Shown in pieces: positions 35,501 through 45,216 of a stretch of 64,000 nt of DNA (positions are counted from its first letter, which is position 1; each line of letters opens with the position of its first letter). The translations under genes were made by a program, and so were the position numbers. The stretch spans positions 496,001 to 560,000 of the forward strand of contig CALTVE010000001.1 in NCBI GenBank assembly GCA_943913135.1, written 5' to 3'. The notes under the pieces were generated by a model. That model was not told the DNA's origin, did not search any database, and worked only from the letters and a program-made list of their open reading frames with translations. The stretch is from an uncultured Francisella sp. GTDB taxonomy: Bacteria; Pseudomonadota; Gammaproteobacteria; Burkholderiales; Neisseriaceae.

Positions 35501-36172
35501 TTATTGAGCCTTATTATCCCTCTGCCTCATTTTAAAAGCTCTAATTTCTGCTTCTAATTCTGCCCGATTTTTTATGATCACTGCACCGGCTTTTTGCATT
35601 TCATCTAAGGCCGATACTACGGTATCAGAAGCCATACCTCGACTGGCAGCCAAATTTAAAATAACCTCGACCCCCTTGGTATAACGTAATAACTGTAAAA
35701 CACTCCCTTTTACACAATGATCAATATCAAGGCCACCTACAATTAACAGACCTATTTTTTGGTGGTGTAGCCATTCGAGAAAGCCGGTACTGATTTTTTC
35801 TTCTAAATCGTGGAAACAAACGCCATAAGGATGAAAGGACGGCTCTACCCCTTTATAGATTAAAAAATCATAGTGCTCTGGCCCAGGCAGACCAGGTAAG
35901 CGTTCGGCTCCTTCAGTACCAGCAATCGCGTGGGCTGGCCATGCGCTATCAATGTTAGGTAAATCCATTTTTACCCCTGCTTTTAATTGACCCCTGGCTA
36001 TCCAGGGTGCTTTGGGACTATGCATTTCCCGACTAAAAACGCGAAAATCGGCTAAAGTCGCCTGGTAATTTAATTCTGGAACAATAGACAAAGCATCTTC
36101 TACCGGCAATTCTTCCGGACACAAGGGAGAGAAACTCCTCTGTGAGTCTACTTCCAAACTCACTATAGCCAT
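35501..36172 (-). CDS. nicotinamidase (PncA-like, isochorismatase fold)
   Basis: Probably hydrolyses nicotinamide to nicotinate for NAD salvage. The cysteine-hydrolase triad is visible as Asp9 (VDSQRSF), Lys107 (YKGVEPSF) and Cys153 (DIDHCVKGSV). WPAHAIAGTEGAE near residue 78-90 is the nicotinamidase WPxHCxxGTxGAE motif. The metal-site DWH motif reads EMH (Glu49, His51), a conservative change. 223 residues. Its start overlaps the 3' end of the peptidase gene by 10 bp. Its stop codon abuts the convergent tRNA-Lys gene. Confidence 0.82.
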   Translation of the reverse strand: MAIVSLEVDSQRSFSPLCPEELPVEDALSIVPELNYQATLADFRVFSREMHSPKAPWIARGQLKAGVKMDLPNIDSAWPAHAIAGTEGAERLPGLPGPEHYDFLIYKGVEPSFHPYGVCFHDLEEKISTGFLEWLHHQKIGLLIVGGLDIDHCVKGSVLQLLRYTKGVEVILNLAASRGMASDTVVSALDEMQKAGAVIIKNRAELEAEIRAFKMRQRDNKAQ

Positions 36173-38202
36173 AATGATTCTCTCCTGTGTGGAGATTGGT
36201 TTTCACCAGGATTAAGCAACTCAAAAAATGCATCGATTTTAGGTTGACGACCTCTAAAGGCGATGAAAGATGCCATCGCTGATCGAGTGCTTCCCCGGGA
36301 GAGAAATTCTGCAAGAAATTTCTCTCCATTTTCCCTTCTTTTTTCGATGCCTCCTTGCTTAAAAAGCGCATAAATATCTGCTGCCAATATTTCCGCCCAT
36401 ACATAACTGTAATAACCAGCAGCATAACCACCTGAAAAAATATGTTCGAAACTTTGGGCAAACCGTTCATAAGGCGCATGGGAGAAAATTGCTATTTTTT
36501 TCTGCACCTCTTGCCAGGATTTTCTCCAATCGCACGATTTTGTTTTTTGATGATGAATGGCCATATCAAAAGCAGCAAATTGCATCTGACGCAGAATTGT
36601 CAGTCCAACCTGAAAATTTTTTGCTGCCCGCATTTTGTCGAATAGGGTTTTAGGTAATCCCCCATTAACTCCGCGACTTAATGTTTGCAGGACATCATAT
36701 TCCCAGGCAAAATTTTCCATAAACTGGCTAGGTGCTTCTACTGCATCCCATTCCACGCCTGAAATCCCTGCCACCCCCACTTCATCCACCTCAGTCAGTA
36801 AATGATGCAAGCTGTGGCCCATTTCGTGAAACAAAGTGACGATTTCATCATGACTTAAATGAGCTTTTTCTTGCCCTTCTATAGGCGGAGTGAAATTACA
36901 AATTAAATAGGCCAGCGGCAATTGTAAACCCGTTTCTGTTTTCCACCGTCCACAGTATTCATCCATCCAGGCCCCTCCCCTTTTGCGCTCCCGCGCATAA
37001 AGGTCCATATAAAGTCCCCCTAAAGAGACCCCTTTCTTTTCTAAACGATAAAAACGTACCTCCTCATGCCAAAGCGGGCGCTTTTCTGGGATGAATTCCA
37101 CACCATATAAATGGTATATTAAGTCGAAAAGCCCCTTTAATACCGAATCTACAATAAAGTAACTTTTAACTACATTTTCTGAAAAAGCATAATTTTTTTC
37201 TTTTAGTTTTTCGCTCGCAAAACTAATATCCCAAGGCTCAAGAGGATCTAAAAAAAGATCATTAGCAGCAAAATCAACCAATTCTTGCCATTCTTTTTTA
37301 GCCAAAGGGCGCGCTTTTTCCACGATAGAATCAATTAAAGCGAATACTTCTTCACTTGTTTTTGCCATCTTAGTGACTAAAGAGCGTTCTGCATAAGTAG
37401 AAAATCCTAGTAAATGAGCAATATCGCTGCGTAAATTTAAAATCCTATCGATCAGGGGTCCATTATCCCAAGCGCCTTCTGCAAATAGATCACTCGCTCG
37501 AGTATGGTAGGCATGATGCATCTTAGCCCTAAGTGTTCTATCCTCAGCACTTTTCATAATCAATCGATAGTAAGGAAATTGCAGTTTTAAGGCATATCCC
37601 TCCGTTTCGGTCTTAAAGAGTGCTTTTTCATCATCATTCAAACCTGCCAAAGCATCTGGACCTGATAAAGGAACAGTGAAGGCATCTGTGGCATCCAAGA
37701 CGTTTTGACTAAACTTGCTACTTGCTAAAGACAGTTCTTTTTCTTTTTCGCGAAACAGTGCTCTATCCTGGTCATTTAAAAGAACCCCTGATAGCTTAAA
37801 AGCACGCAAGGTTTGTTTTAAATCTTGTGCTTTATCTTGAGATAGTTTTTCTTCCTCTTTTTCCTGTAAGTTTTGCAGAAGTTGAAATAATTCTTTGTCG
37901 TGAAATACTTCGTTATAAAAATCAGTTACTTGCTCCAATAATTGTGTATAAAGCGCTCGCCAATTTTCATGATCACACACCGACTCAATATGGCGGACGA
38001 CTCCAAAGGCACGCGATACCTGATCGAAAGCTTCGTTAAAAGGCTGCATTACCCGCGGCCAACTGATATTTTTTTCTTTTTTAAGTAAACTGATTTTTTT
38101 TCGCGCACTTTCTAATAAAGAGAGCATATCCTCTTTGGTTTCACTCACCTCAAGATCGGGAAAATCGGGTTTATCACTTAATTTTAATAAGGCGTGCGCC
38201 AT
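36163..38202 (-). CDS. prlC: oligopeptidase A (M3 metallopeptidase)
   Basis: Cytosolic zinc peptidase degrading oligopeptides such as cleaved signal peptides. The HExxH zinc motif is in LFHEMGHSLHHLL near residue 465, with the third-ligand Glu in the following EAPSQFMENF. 679 residues (E. coli OpdA 680). It aligns throughout, including the YAAGYYSYVWAEILAADIY segment. It is probably transcribed with the overlapping nicotinamidase gene. Confidence 0.95.
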   Translation of the reverse strand: MAHALLKLSDKPDFPDLEVSETKEDMLSLLESARKKISLLKKEKNISWPRVMQPFNEAFDQVSRAFGVVRHIESVCDHENWRALYTQLLEQVTDFYNEVFHDKELFQLLQNLQEKEEEKLSQDKAQDLKQTLRAFKLSGVLLNDQDRALFREKEKELSLASSKFSQNVLDATDAFTVPLSGPDALAGLNDDEKALFKTETEGYALKLQFPYYRLIMKSAEDRTLRAKMHHAYHTRASDLFAEGAWDNGPLIDRILNLRSDIAHLLGFSTYAERSLVTKMAKTSEEVFALIDSIVEKARPLAKKEWQELVDFAANDLFLDPLEPWDISFASEKLKEKNYAFSENVVKSYFIVDSVLKGLFDLIYHLYGVEFIPEKRPLWHEEVRFYRLEKKGVSLGGLYMDLYARERKRGGAWMDEYCGRWKTETGLQLPLAYLICNFTPPIEGQEKAHLSHDEIVTLFHEMGHSLHHLLTEVDEVGVAGISGVEWDAVEAPSQFMENFAWEYDVLQTLSRGVNGGLPKTLFDKMRAAKNFQVGLTILRQMQFAAFDMAIHHQKTKSCDWRKSWQEVQKKIAIFSHAPYERFAQSFEHIFSGGYAAGYYSYVWAEILAADIYALFKQGGIEKRRENGEKFLAEFLSRGSTRSAMASFIAFRGRQPKIDAFFELLNPGENQSPHRRESLWL

Positions 38203-38329
38203 TGCCTTTTCTCCTTCTTTTGTAACATATAACTCATCCGACCTTGGGTATCAAAGATACTAAAGGGCGTAAATGGTGTAAAATGAGGGCTCTGCCTAGA
38301 AATATCAATCTAGGTACTATAGGAGCCAC

Positions 38330-40201
38330 ATGGACCCATTACTTGCCCACATCAAGACCCCTGCCGACTTAAAACATTTATCTCGGCAGCAACTTCCTCT
38401 ATTGGTGAAGGAGTTATATAGCGCGTTTATGGATGGCATCGCTCAAAGTGGTGGTCATTTTGCAAGTAATCTCGGGGCCATAGAGTTAAGCATTGCCTTA
38501 CATTATGTGTTCTCTGCCCCTAATGATCCTATTGTATGGGATGTAGGTCATCAAGCTTATGCTCATAAAATCCTAACTGGCCGTGGCGATAAAATTCATA
38601 CTATTCGAAAATTTGGGGGCTTGGCCCCTTTTCCTAAAATTAGTGAATCACCTTACGATGCCATGGGTGTCGGTCATTCTTCTACATCTATCGGGGCTGC
38701 TTTAGGAATGGCGATCGCTGATCAGCTGGATCACAAAAATAACCATGCCGTAGCAGTCATTGGTGATGGGGCCATGACTGCAGGCATGGCCTTTGAAGCA
38801 CTCAACAACGCGGGCTGGCGTACCGATCTGCCTTTCTTGATTATTTTGAATGATAACGAGATGTCTATTTCAAAGAACCTGGGTGCTTTTCCCCAGTTTT
38901 TGGCACGTAATTTTGTTCAGGATGTTAAAAAACTGTTGGTCAGCGTTAAAACCAAGACTACCCCTGTCTTAAAAAAATTCCCCTGGGCCCTGGATACCGT
39001 GCAACAAATCGGAACTCAACTGCATGATTTAGCGCATGAAACCCGGTCAAGCTTATCGCTGTTTAATGATTTTGGCTTTCACTATACGGGTCCCATCGAT
39101 GGCCATGATGTACTGGGGCTTGTCGATATGTTGAGTTATCTTAAGGAACAAAAAGGGCCTCAACTTTTACACATCCACACCCAAAAAGGGCACGGCTATG
39201 CGCCTGCAGAAAAAGATCCAATAGGTTTCCATGCCATTAAACCTTTCCCTATGGGCAATCCTCCTTTAGCCGCTGCACCTGATAAAAGCGAGACCTTTTC
39301 TAAAGTCTTCGGAGATTGGATGGTGGAAATGGGTAAGAAAGATTCTCGTCTTACCGCCATTACTCCAGCCATGGGTGAAGGGTCGCATCTCATTGAATTT
39401 TCGCACGCTTATCCTGAACGCTATTTTGATGTAGGTATCGCAGAACAACATGCAGTGACTTTTGCTGCGGGCCTCGCTTTAAGGGGTAAAAAGCCCGTAG
39501 TCGCCATTTATTCAACCTTTTTGCAAAGAGCGTATGATCAAGTCATCCACGATGTAGTTATCCAAAATCTACCTGTACTTTTTGCCATCGACCGTGCTGG
39601 TATTGTCGGTGCTGATGGCCCTACGCATATCGGAGCCTATGACATCAGTTTTATGCGTTGCCTTCCTAATATCATCTTTGCAACCCCTTCTGACGAAAAC
39701 GAATGCCGACTGTTGCTTTCCACGTGCTATGCACTGGATACCCCCACAGCGGTGCGTTATCCTCGCGGTACCGGTGTGGGAGTCAAAATAACTCATAATG
39801 ACTTTAGCACCGTTCCCGTGGGCAAAGCAATCGTGCGTCGCCAAGGAAAAAAAGTGGCATTATTGGCCTTTGGCCCCCTATTACACCGGGTAAAAGAACT
39901 GGCAGAAAAAATCGATGCGACCTTAGTCGATATGCGCTTTGTTAAGCCCATGGATGAACAACTAATAAAGAAACTAGCAAAAACGCACGTTTATTTTGTT
40001 ACTCTGGAAGAAAATACTATTAAAGGAGGAGCCGGCAGTGCCTTTTTAGAAATATTGGCGGAAAAAGGCTTAAGCGTAAAAACCTTGTTGATTGGATTAC
40101 CAGATAATGTCAGTGAACATGGCAGTGTAGAAGAAGTAACTCAAAGTCTAAATTTAGATAAAAACAGTGTAGAAAAACGCATACTTGAATTTATCACTTA
40201 A
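38330..40201 (+). CDS. dxs: 1-deoxy-D-xylulose-5-phosphate synthase
   Basis: Thiamin-diphosphate enzyme starting the MEP isoprenoid pathway from pyruvate and glyceraldehyde-3-phosphate. GHFASNLGAIELSIALHY near residue 43, the ThDP motif GDGAMTAGMAFEALNNAG near 141 and the C-terminal transketolase domains with FDVGIAEQHAVTFAAGLA near 365 are intact. 623 residues. The leader has a 6-bp inverted repeat (38295-38314) just before the ribosome site; its role is unknown. Confidence 0.98.
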   Translation: MDPLLAHIKTPADLKHLSRQQLPLLVKELYSAFMDGIAQSGGHFASNLGAIELSIALHYVFSAPNDPIVWDVGHQAYAHKILTGRGDKIHTIRKFGGLAPFPKISESPYDAMGVGHSSTSIGAALGMAIADQLDHKNNHAVAVIGDGAMTAGMAFEALNNAGWRTDLPFLIILNDNEMSISKNLGAFPQFLARNFVQDVKKLLVSVKTKTTPVLKKFPWALDTVQQIGTQLHDLAHETRSSLSLFNDFGFHYTGPIDGHDVLGLVDMLSYLKEQKGPQLLHIHTQKGHGYAPAEKDPIGFHAIKPFPMGNPPLAAAPDKSETFSKVFGDWMVEMGKKDSRLTAITPAMGEGSHLIEFSHAYPERYFDVGIAEQHAVTFAAGLALRGKKPVVAIYSTFLQRAYDQVIHDVVIQNLPVLFAIDRAGIVGADGPTHIGAYDISFMRCLPNIIFATPSDENECRLLLSTCYALDTPTAVRYPRGTGVGVKITHNDFSTVPVGKAIVRRQGKKVALLAFGPLLHRVKELAEKIDATLVDMRFVKPMDEQLIKKLAKTHVYFVTLEENTIKGGAGSAFLEILAEKGLSVKTLLIGLPDNVSEHGSVEEVTQSLNLDKNSVEKRILEFIT

Positions 40202-40292
40202 AGTATTATGTATAATGGAGAAAACTTTATTATCATTCTGAACTTATCTAACGCCGACTTGATAGGTTCCCGTTTTACTAAGGAGTGACATC

Positions 40293-40559
40293 ATGTTTAA
40301 AAAAATCGTAAGTATTTTATTAATCGGCTTATTAACTGGCGGAACGGTGGCCGCTGCACCTGTTTATCACGATGACTGGCGCCATCCTTCTTATGAACAG
40401 GGCTATAATAATGGGGCAACAGGAAATACCAATAACCAGCCTATCTACAACTATCACCCAGAGGGTCAGGATTCCCCTTCTGTAGCCGATAATCCACTGC
40501 TGGCTTTTGGCTTTTTTGCTGCTTTTATCGCTTTATTAAGCAAGGTATTGGCAATTTAA
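40293..40559 (+). CDS. small exported protein of unknown function
   Basis: 88 residues, not recognised. A signal peptide is clear (MFKKIVSILLIGLLTGGTVAAA, split here only as a description of basic start, hydrophobic core and AAA cleavage region at 20-22). A polar middle part rich in Asn, Gly, Tyr and His (about 23-65) follows. A second hydrophobic helix (about 67-86, AFGFFAAFIALLSKVL) ends the protein. AGGAG lies just upstream of the ATG. It stands alone between dxs and the aldolase gene, so it is probably a small membrane or envelope protein. Confidence 0.7.
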   Translation: MFKKIVSILLIGLLTGGTVAAAPVYHDDWRHPSYEQGYNNGATGNTNNQPIYNYHPEGQDSPSVADNPLLAFGFFAAFIALLSKVLAI

Positions 40560-40651
40560 CCCACTGCCTCATTTTTTGGTGATACATTGGAAGCATAATT
40601 AAAGTTATAATTCTTTCCTGTTCGTTTTTTATTTTTAGAGAGGGGAAGAAA

Positions 40652-41716
40652 GTGGCTTTAGTTTCCATGCGTCAGCTTCTTGACCACGCCGCCGAAAATG
40701 GCTACGGTTTGCCAGCTTTTAACGTCAATAACCTGGAACAAATACGCGCCATTATGGAAGCGGCGGCGGAGCTGGATGCCCCAGTGATTGTACAAGCCAG
40801 TGCAGGGGCAAGAAAATATGCGGGAACACATTTTTTATCCCACCTGATTAAAGCCGCCAGCGAAGAATTTCCTGATATTCCTTTAGTGATGCATCAAGAC
40901 CATGGAGCCAGCCCGGCAGTGTGCCAGCAGGCGATTCAGATGGGCTTTAGCTCGGTTATGATGGATGGTAGCTTGCGCGAAGATGCCAAAACACCTTCTA
41001 CGTATGATTACAACATCCAAGTCACCCGTACAGTCGTTGATTTTTCCCATGCTTGCGGCGTATCGGTAGAAGGAGAAATCGGCTGTATCGGCAATATAGA
41101 AACCGGTCTTGCCGGCGAAGAAGATGGGGTGGGCGCTGAAGGGATATTGGATCGTGACCACCTGCTAACGGATGTAGAAGAAGCCGCGGCTTTTGTCCGT
41201 GACACCGGGGTAGATGCGCTGGCCATTGCCATTGGTACCAGTCATGGCGCTTATAAATTTTCCCGCCGCCCCGATGGCGAAATCCTGCGCATCGATAGAA
41301 TTAAGCAAATCCATCAACGCCTACCTAATACTCATCTGGTAATGCATGGCTCTAGTTCCGTGCCGCAAGAACTTTTAAAAATCATTAACCGGTACGGCGG
41401 CGTTATTCCAGAAACCTATGGGGTGCCGGTCCAAGAAATTATTGAAGGGATTAAAAACGGCGTACGCAAAATCAACATTGATACTGACTTACGCTTAGCC
41501 AGTACCGCCGCCATCCGCAAATTCATGGTCGAGCATCCTGCTGAGTTTGATCCAAGAAAATATCTAGGGGCTGCAAAAGAAGCGATGAAGCAAGTGTGTT
41601 TACAACGCTATAAAGCTTTCGGTTGCGCTGGACAAGCAAGCAAAATCAAGCCAATTGCCCTAGAAAAAATGGCTTATCGTTATTCTCAAGGACAGTTAAA
41701 GCAAATGATTCGCTAA
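40652..41716 (+). CDS. fba: class II fructose-1,6-bisphosphate aldolase
   Basis: Zinc-dependent aldolase of glycolysis and gluconeogenesis, of the 350-residue CbbA-type subgroup. GLPAFNVNNLEQ at 19-30, the metal-site VMHQDHGAS near 78, EGEIGCIGNIE near 134, and VMHGSSSVP with KINIDTDLRL near the C-terminus are all present. It starts at GTG 40652 behind GAGGGGAAG. 354 residues. The pgk, gap and pyk genes often found beside it are absent. Confidence 0.95.
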   Translation: MALVSMRQLLDHAAENGYGLPAFNVNNLEQIRAIMEAAAELDAPVIVQASAGARKYAGTHFLSHLIKAASEEFPDIPLVMHQDHGASPAVCQQAIQMGFSSVMMDGSLREDAKTPSTYDYNIQVTRTVVDFSHACGVSVEGEIGCIGNIETGLAGEEDGVGAEGILDRDHLLTDVEEAAAFVRDTGVDALAIAIGTSHGAYKFSRRPDGEILRIDRIKQIHQRLPNTHLVMHGSSSVPQELLKIINRYGGVIPETYGVPVQEIIEGIKNGVRKINIDTDLRLASTAAIRKFMVEHPAEFDPRKYLGAAKEAMKQVCLQRYKAFGCAGQASKIKPIALEKMAYRYSQGQLKQMIR

Positions 41717-41727
41717 ACTTTCAGTAT

Positions 41728-42975
41728 TTAGTATTTGGGGGTCAGATTGAAAGCCATCGCTAAAGCAGCCAAAATAGTGATGACCGCGGAAATAATACTG
41801 ATTCCCATCCATGCTGTCCCACCCAATACGCGATATGCGCCTATTTTTAAGTTAGGCCGCAATTTATAAGCCAATAGCACAGGAATAATCACCGTCCAAA
41901 AAGCAGCCGTCAAGCCAACAAAACTGATCGCAGCTACAAAACCCCGAGGTGCTATTAAAGAGGCCATATAAGGGGGTAAAAAGGTCAATAATCCAGCCCA
42001 GAAGCGACCCTTAGCATTTTCTTCCAAACGGAAAAAATCTAAAAAATAATCGAACAGTGCTAAACCTATGCCAAAAAAGGAAGTCACCAAGGCCAGTAAA
42101 CCAAACCAACGCACGGATTCCAATAACAGTACCCGACTGCTTTTGGAAGGCAAATTACCCGCCAATAAATGCATCATACGGACCACTTCATCTTCTGTCC
42201 CCTGAACACTGTGGAAAGAAGCACGGGGAATATTGGCATAAACGATAAATAACCAAATAACATAGATAACCAAAGCAATTATTACACCCAGACATACACT
42301 GTATTTAACCTTAGTAATATCACCGCGAAAATGTTTCACTAAACTTGGCACATTAACGTGAAAACCAAAAGAAGCTAAACATACAGGTAATGCATAAGGT
42401 AAATATTTCCAATATTCCCAGTGGGTCAAGTCAGTAGGCTGACTACGGTTTAAAGTGGATAAACTCACTTGGGGCAAAGCAATCACGGTCATCATTAAAA
42501 AGGTGATAATCATCAAACCGACCAATATTGAGGTGGTATGGGCCACCCAACGTACCGAAGATCCAACAAAACCAGCTACCCACAAAGTAAATATTGACGA
42601 TACCAGCACCCGGATAAAAAAAGCTGAAGTGCCCGGTATACTGATGTAATCGGTAATGGTGAAGGTGCCGGTGGAAATATAGGCATACATTGCCGAATAC
42701 ATCGCAGCGACGACGCATAAGGACGAAAAATAACTCCATTTTTTACCCAATATTTCCCGCACCAGGGTGTGGTAATTATCCCCTAAAGGGCGCTGAACGC
42801 CGACTTCCAGAAGGTATAGACCAGTACTCATTAATACGAGGGCCGAAAAGATCATCACGGCTAAAGCAGTGTAAAACCAAATACCGGCCGTCACGATAGG
42901 AATAGCCAACATCCCTGCCCCTATCGTAGTTCCAGCAATGATCATCACACCTCCTGCAAAACTTGGCTGCTTCAC
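41728..42975 (-). CDS. aromatic amino acid permease (TyrP/Mtr, HAAAP family)
   Basis: Inner-membrane proton symporter with about eleven transmembrane helices. GGVMIIAGTTIGAGMLAIPI at residues 8-27 is the diagnostic first helix, and PVCLASFGFHVNVPSLVKHF near 195 is the second HAAAP signature. 415 residues, close to TyrP (403). Tyrosine or tryptophan are the likely substrates; the sequence alone does not separate TyrP from Mtr. It stands alone, convergent with the aldolase gene. Confidence 0.88.
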   Translation of the reverse strand: MKQPSFAGGVMIIAGTTIGAGMLAIPIVTAGIWFYTALAVMIFSALVLMSTGLYLLEVGVQRPLGDNYHTLVREILGKKWSYFSSLCVVAAMYSAMYAYISTGTFTITDYISIPGTSAFFIRVLVSSIFTLWVAGFVGSSVRWVAHTTSILVGLMIITFLMMTVIALPQVSLSTLNRSQPTDLTHWEYWKYLPYALPVCLASFGFHVNVPSLVKHFRGDITKVKYSVCLGVIIALVIYVIWLFIVYANIPRASFHSVQGTEDEVVRMMHLLAGNLPSKSSRVLLLESVRWFGLLALVTSFFGIGLALFDYFLDFFRLEENAKGRFWAGLLTFLPPYMASLIAPRGFVAAISFVGLTAAFWTVIIPVLLAYKLRPNLKIGAYRVLGGTAWMGISIISAVITILAALAMAFNLTPKY

Positions 42976-43002
42976 GCTATTTGTTCCTTATGTATCGTTA
43001 GC

Positions 43003-44379
43003 TTAAAAATCCCAACTTTTTTCTAGAGCTTCGGCCACAGTTTGCACTCCTTCTATACGCAAATGCGGAAAAGCCGACGGGTCTTTAGGTTGGTTTGCGG
43101 TAGGAATAATAGCATAACGAAATCCCAGTTTCTCAGCTTCCTTGAGGCGCTCTTGTCCTTTTTGTACTGGCCGCAGCTCTCCCAATAGGCCAATCTCACC
43201 AAAAACAATCATTTTTTCTCGGAGATTTTGATTCTTAAAGCTGGAACAAATAGCTAAAACCACCGCCAAATCTGAAGCAGGCTCAACAATTTTTACCCCC
43301 CCTACGGCATTGACAAAAATATCTTGATTCAGAGTATCAATACCCGCATGTTTGCTTAAAACCGCAAGCAACATCGAAAGCCGATTTTGCCCTAAACCCA
43401 CCGTTAACCGTTGCGGGTTGGGCCCTTGCGCTTGTGCCACCAAGGCCTGGATTTCTACCAATAAAGGTCGCGTACCTTCTTGCGTGACGAGTACCGAAGA
43501 ACCCGCCAGGCCACTCCGGTAAGAAGATAAAAAAATGGCGGATGGATTCGATACCCCCACTAAGCCTTTTTCCATCATGGCAAAAATACCTAACTCATTG
43601 GCAGCACCAAATCGGTTTTTAATCGCCCGAATCATACGGAAATTAGAATTGCTTTCTCCTTCAAAATAAAGCACCGTATCGACCATATGTTCTAAAACTC
43701 GAGGTCCAGCAATCGCACCATCTTTGGTTACATGACCCACAAATAACACAGAAATACCAGTTTCTTTAGCCAAGCGAGTTAAACGGGCAGCACATTCCCT
43801 GACTTGCGAGACCGACCCTGGAGCAGCGCTCAGATCCGGTAAATAAATAGTCTGGATCGAATCGATCACAACAAAGGCCGGTTGTGCTTGTTTGATTTCA
43901 TGAATAATGCGCTCTAGATTAATCTCGGCAAGAATTTTAATCCCCTGTACAGTAAGACCCATGCGTCGTGCTCGTAAAGATACCTGTTCTCCTGATTCTT
44001 CACCTGACACATATAAAACTTTTTGCCCTTGTTCTGCTAAAGAAGACAACACTTGTAAAAATAAAGTAGATTTTCCTACTCCAGGATCGCCCCCTAACAA
44101 GGTCACCGATCCTTTTACCAACCCACCCCCTAAGACTTTGTCCCATTCACCTATTCCAATAGAACAGCGCTTTTTTTGTTCGGCTTTTATTTCAGAAAGT
44201 AGCTGTATTCCACTTTTATCGCTACTCCACGCTTGAAAGCGGTGGGTATTTATGCTTTTTATCGGCCTGTCAATTTCTAATAGAGTATTCCACTGGCCGC
44301 AAAAGGGACATTGGCCCTGCCATTTACTGGTTTCACCTCCACATTCCGCACATTGAAATAAGGTTTTTTTCCGTGCCAT
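43003..44379 (-). CDS. radA: DNA repair protein RadA
   Basis: RecA-like helicase acting in recombination branch migration. The N-terminal C4 zinc finger (CAEC, CPFC, residues 10-27), Walker A GGDPGVGKST near 96, the RadA-specific KNRFGAANELG motif near 253 and the Lon-like C-terminal domain (about 285-458) are present. 458 residues. It is followed upstream in the same direction by xth with a 14-bp gap, so both are likely one transcription unit. Confidence 0.97.
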   Translation of the reverse strand: MARKKTLFQCAECGGETSKWQGQCPFCGQWNTLLEIDRPIKSINTHRFQAWSSDKSGIQLLSEIKAEQKKRCSIGIGEWDKVLGGGLVKGSVTLLGGDPGVGKSTLFLQVLSSLAEQGQKVLYVSGEESGEQVSLRARRMGLTVQGIKILAEINLERIIHEIKQAQPAFVVIDSIQTIYLPDLSAAPGSVSQVRECAARLTRLAKETGISVLFVGHVTKDGAIAGPRVLEHMVDTVLYFEGESNSNFRMIRAIKNRFGAANELGIFAMMEKGLVGVSNPSAIFLSSYRSGLAGSSVLVTQEGTRPLLVEIQALVAQAQGPNPQRLTVGLGQNRLSMLLAVLSKHAGIDTLNQDIFVNAVGGVKIVEPASDLAVVLAICSSFKNQNLREKMIVFGEIGLLGELRPVQKGQERLKEAEKLGFRYAIIPTANQPKDPSAFPHLRIEGVQTVAEALEKSWDF

Positions 44380-44393
44380 AACATTCCCTATTC

Positions 44394-45158
44394 TTACCAG
44401 GCGTAATTAACCACTAAGGGCGCATGATCGGAAAATTTCTCTTCTTTATAGACAAAAGCATTCTTAGCGCTTTTAGCCAATTTAGGACTTGCAATTTGGT
44501 AGTCTATACGCCAGCCTACATCTTTTGCATAGGCTTGGCCCCGATTGCTCCACCAGGTATAGCCTGGAATATCCGGGTATAATTGACGCCATACATCCAC
44601 CCACCCTGCTTCCAACACCTCAGTTAGCCAAGCTCTTTCTTCCGGCAAAAAACCTGAATGCTTTTGATTGCTTCGCCAATTTTTTAAATCTAACGGGGTG
44701 TGAGCAATATTCCAATCACCGCAAATTAATACTTCGCGACCACAAGCCCGTAGCTCTGATAGCACAGTAGAAAAATAATTTAAAAATTGAAACTTCACCT
44801 GCTGACGGTCATTAGAGCTGGTGCCTGAAGGTAAATACAAGCATACTAAAGAAAACTTTTTAAAATCGGCACAGATATAACGCCCTTCAACATTAAATTG
44901 AGGTAAAGATAAACCTATCTGCACATGTTGAGGCGGCTGTTTACTGTAGAGAGCAACTCCGCTGTAGCCTCTTTTTTCCGCGCAATGCCAAATGCGATGC
45001 ATCCCCAGAGGGTTTTTGTCCACTTCTTCTAAGTTACTTTCTTGCGCTTTTAATTCTTGACAACATAAAAAATCAGGGTCTTCCTTGGCAAGATAAGCCC
45101 ACAGGCCCTTGCGGGCAGCCGAACGAAACCCGTTGAGATTAGCGGTGATCACTTTCAC
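44394..45158 (-). CDS. xth: exodeoxyribonuclease III
   Basis: AP endonuclease/3' exonuclease of base excision repair. TANLNGFRSAARKG near residue 5, CCQELKAQE with the metal-binding Glu near 36, LYLPSGTSS near 108, GDWNIAHTPLDLKNW near 147 and the C-terminal DHAPLVV catalytic His are intact. 254 residues. It resembles the XthA/ExoA group. It is first of the xth-radA pair and diverges from pyrE over 58 bp. Confidence 0.94.
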   Translation of the reverse strand: MKVITANLNGFRSAARKGLWAYLAKEDPDFLCCQELKAQESNLEEVDKNPLGMHRIWHCAEKRGYSGVALYSKQPPQHVQIGLSLPQFNVEGRYICADFKKFSLVCLYLPSGTSSNDRQQVKFQFLNYFSTVLSELRACGREVLICGDWNIAHTPLDLKNWRSNQKHSGFLPEERAWLTEVLEAGWVDVWRQLYPDIPGYTWWSNRGQAYAKDVGWRIDYQIASPKLAKSAKNAFVYKEEKFSDHAPLVVNYAW

Positions 45159-45216
45159 AGAGAATCCAAAAAATGTTAAGCTTAAGAAGTCTATATTCTA
45201 CTAAAAGCAGGAGACA

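Noticed and set aside
38295..38314. CCTAGA/TCTAGG inverted repeat before dxs as a riboswitch or terminator
   Set aside because: Only a 6-bp stem with an 8-base loop and no T-run; could arise by chance.
40204..40216. TATAAT and TATTAT as promoter of the small exported protein
   Set aside because: A TATAAT is present at 40211-40216, but no -35 at 16-18 bp; the available TTGAAT gives a 20-bp or 13-bp spacer.
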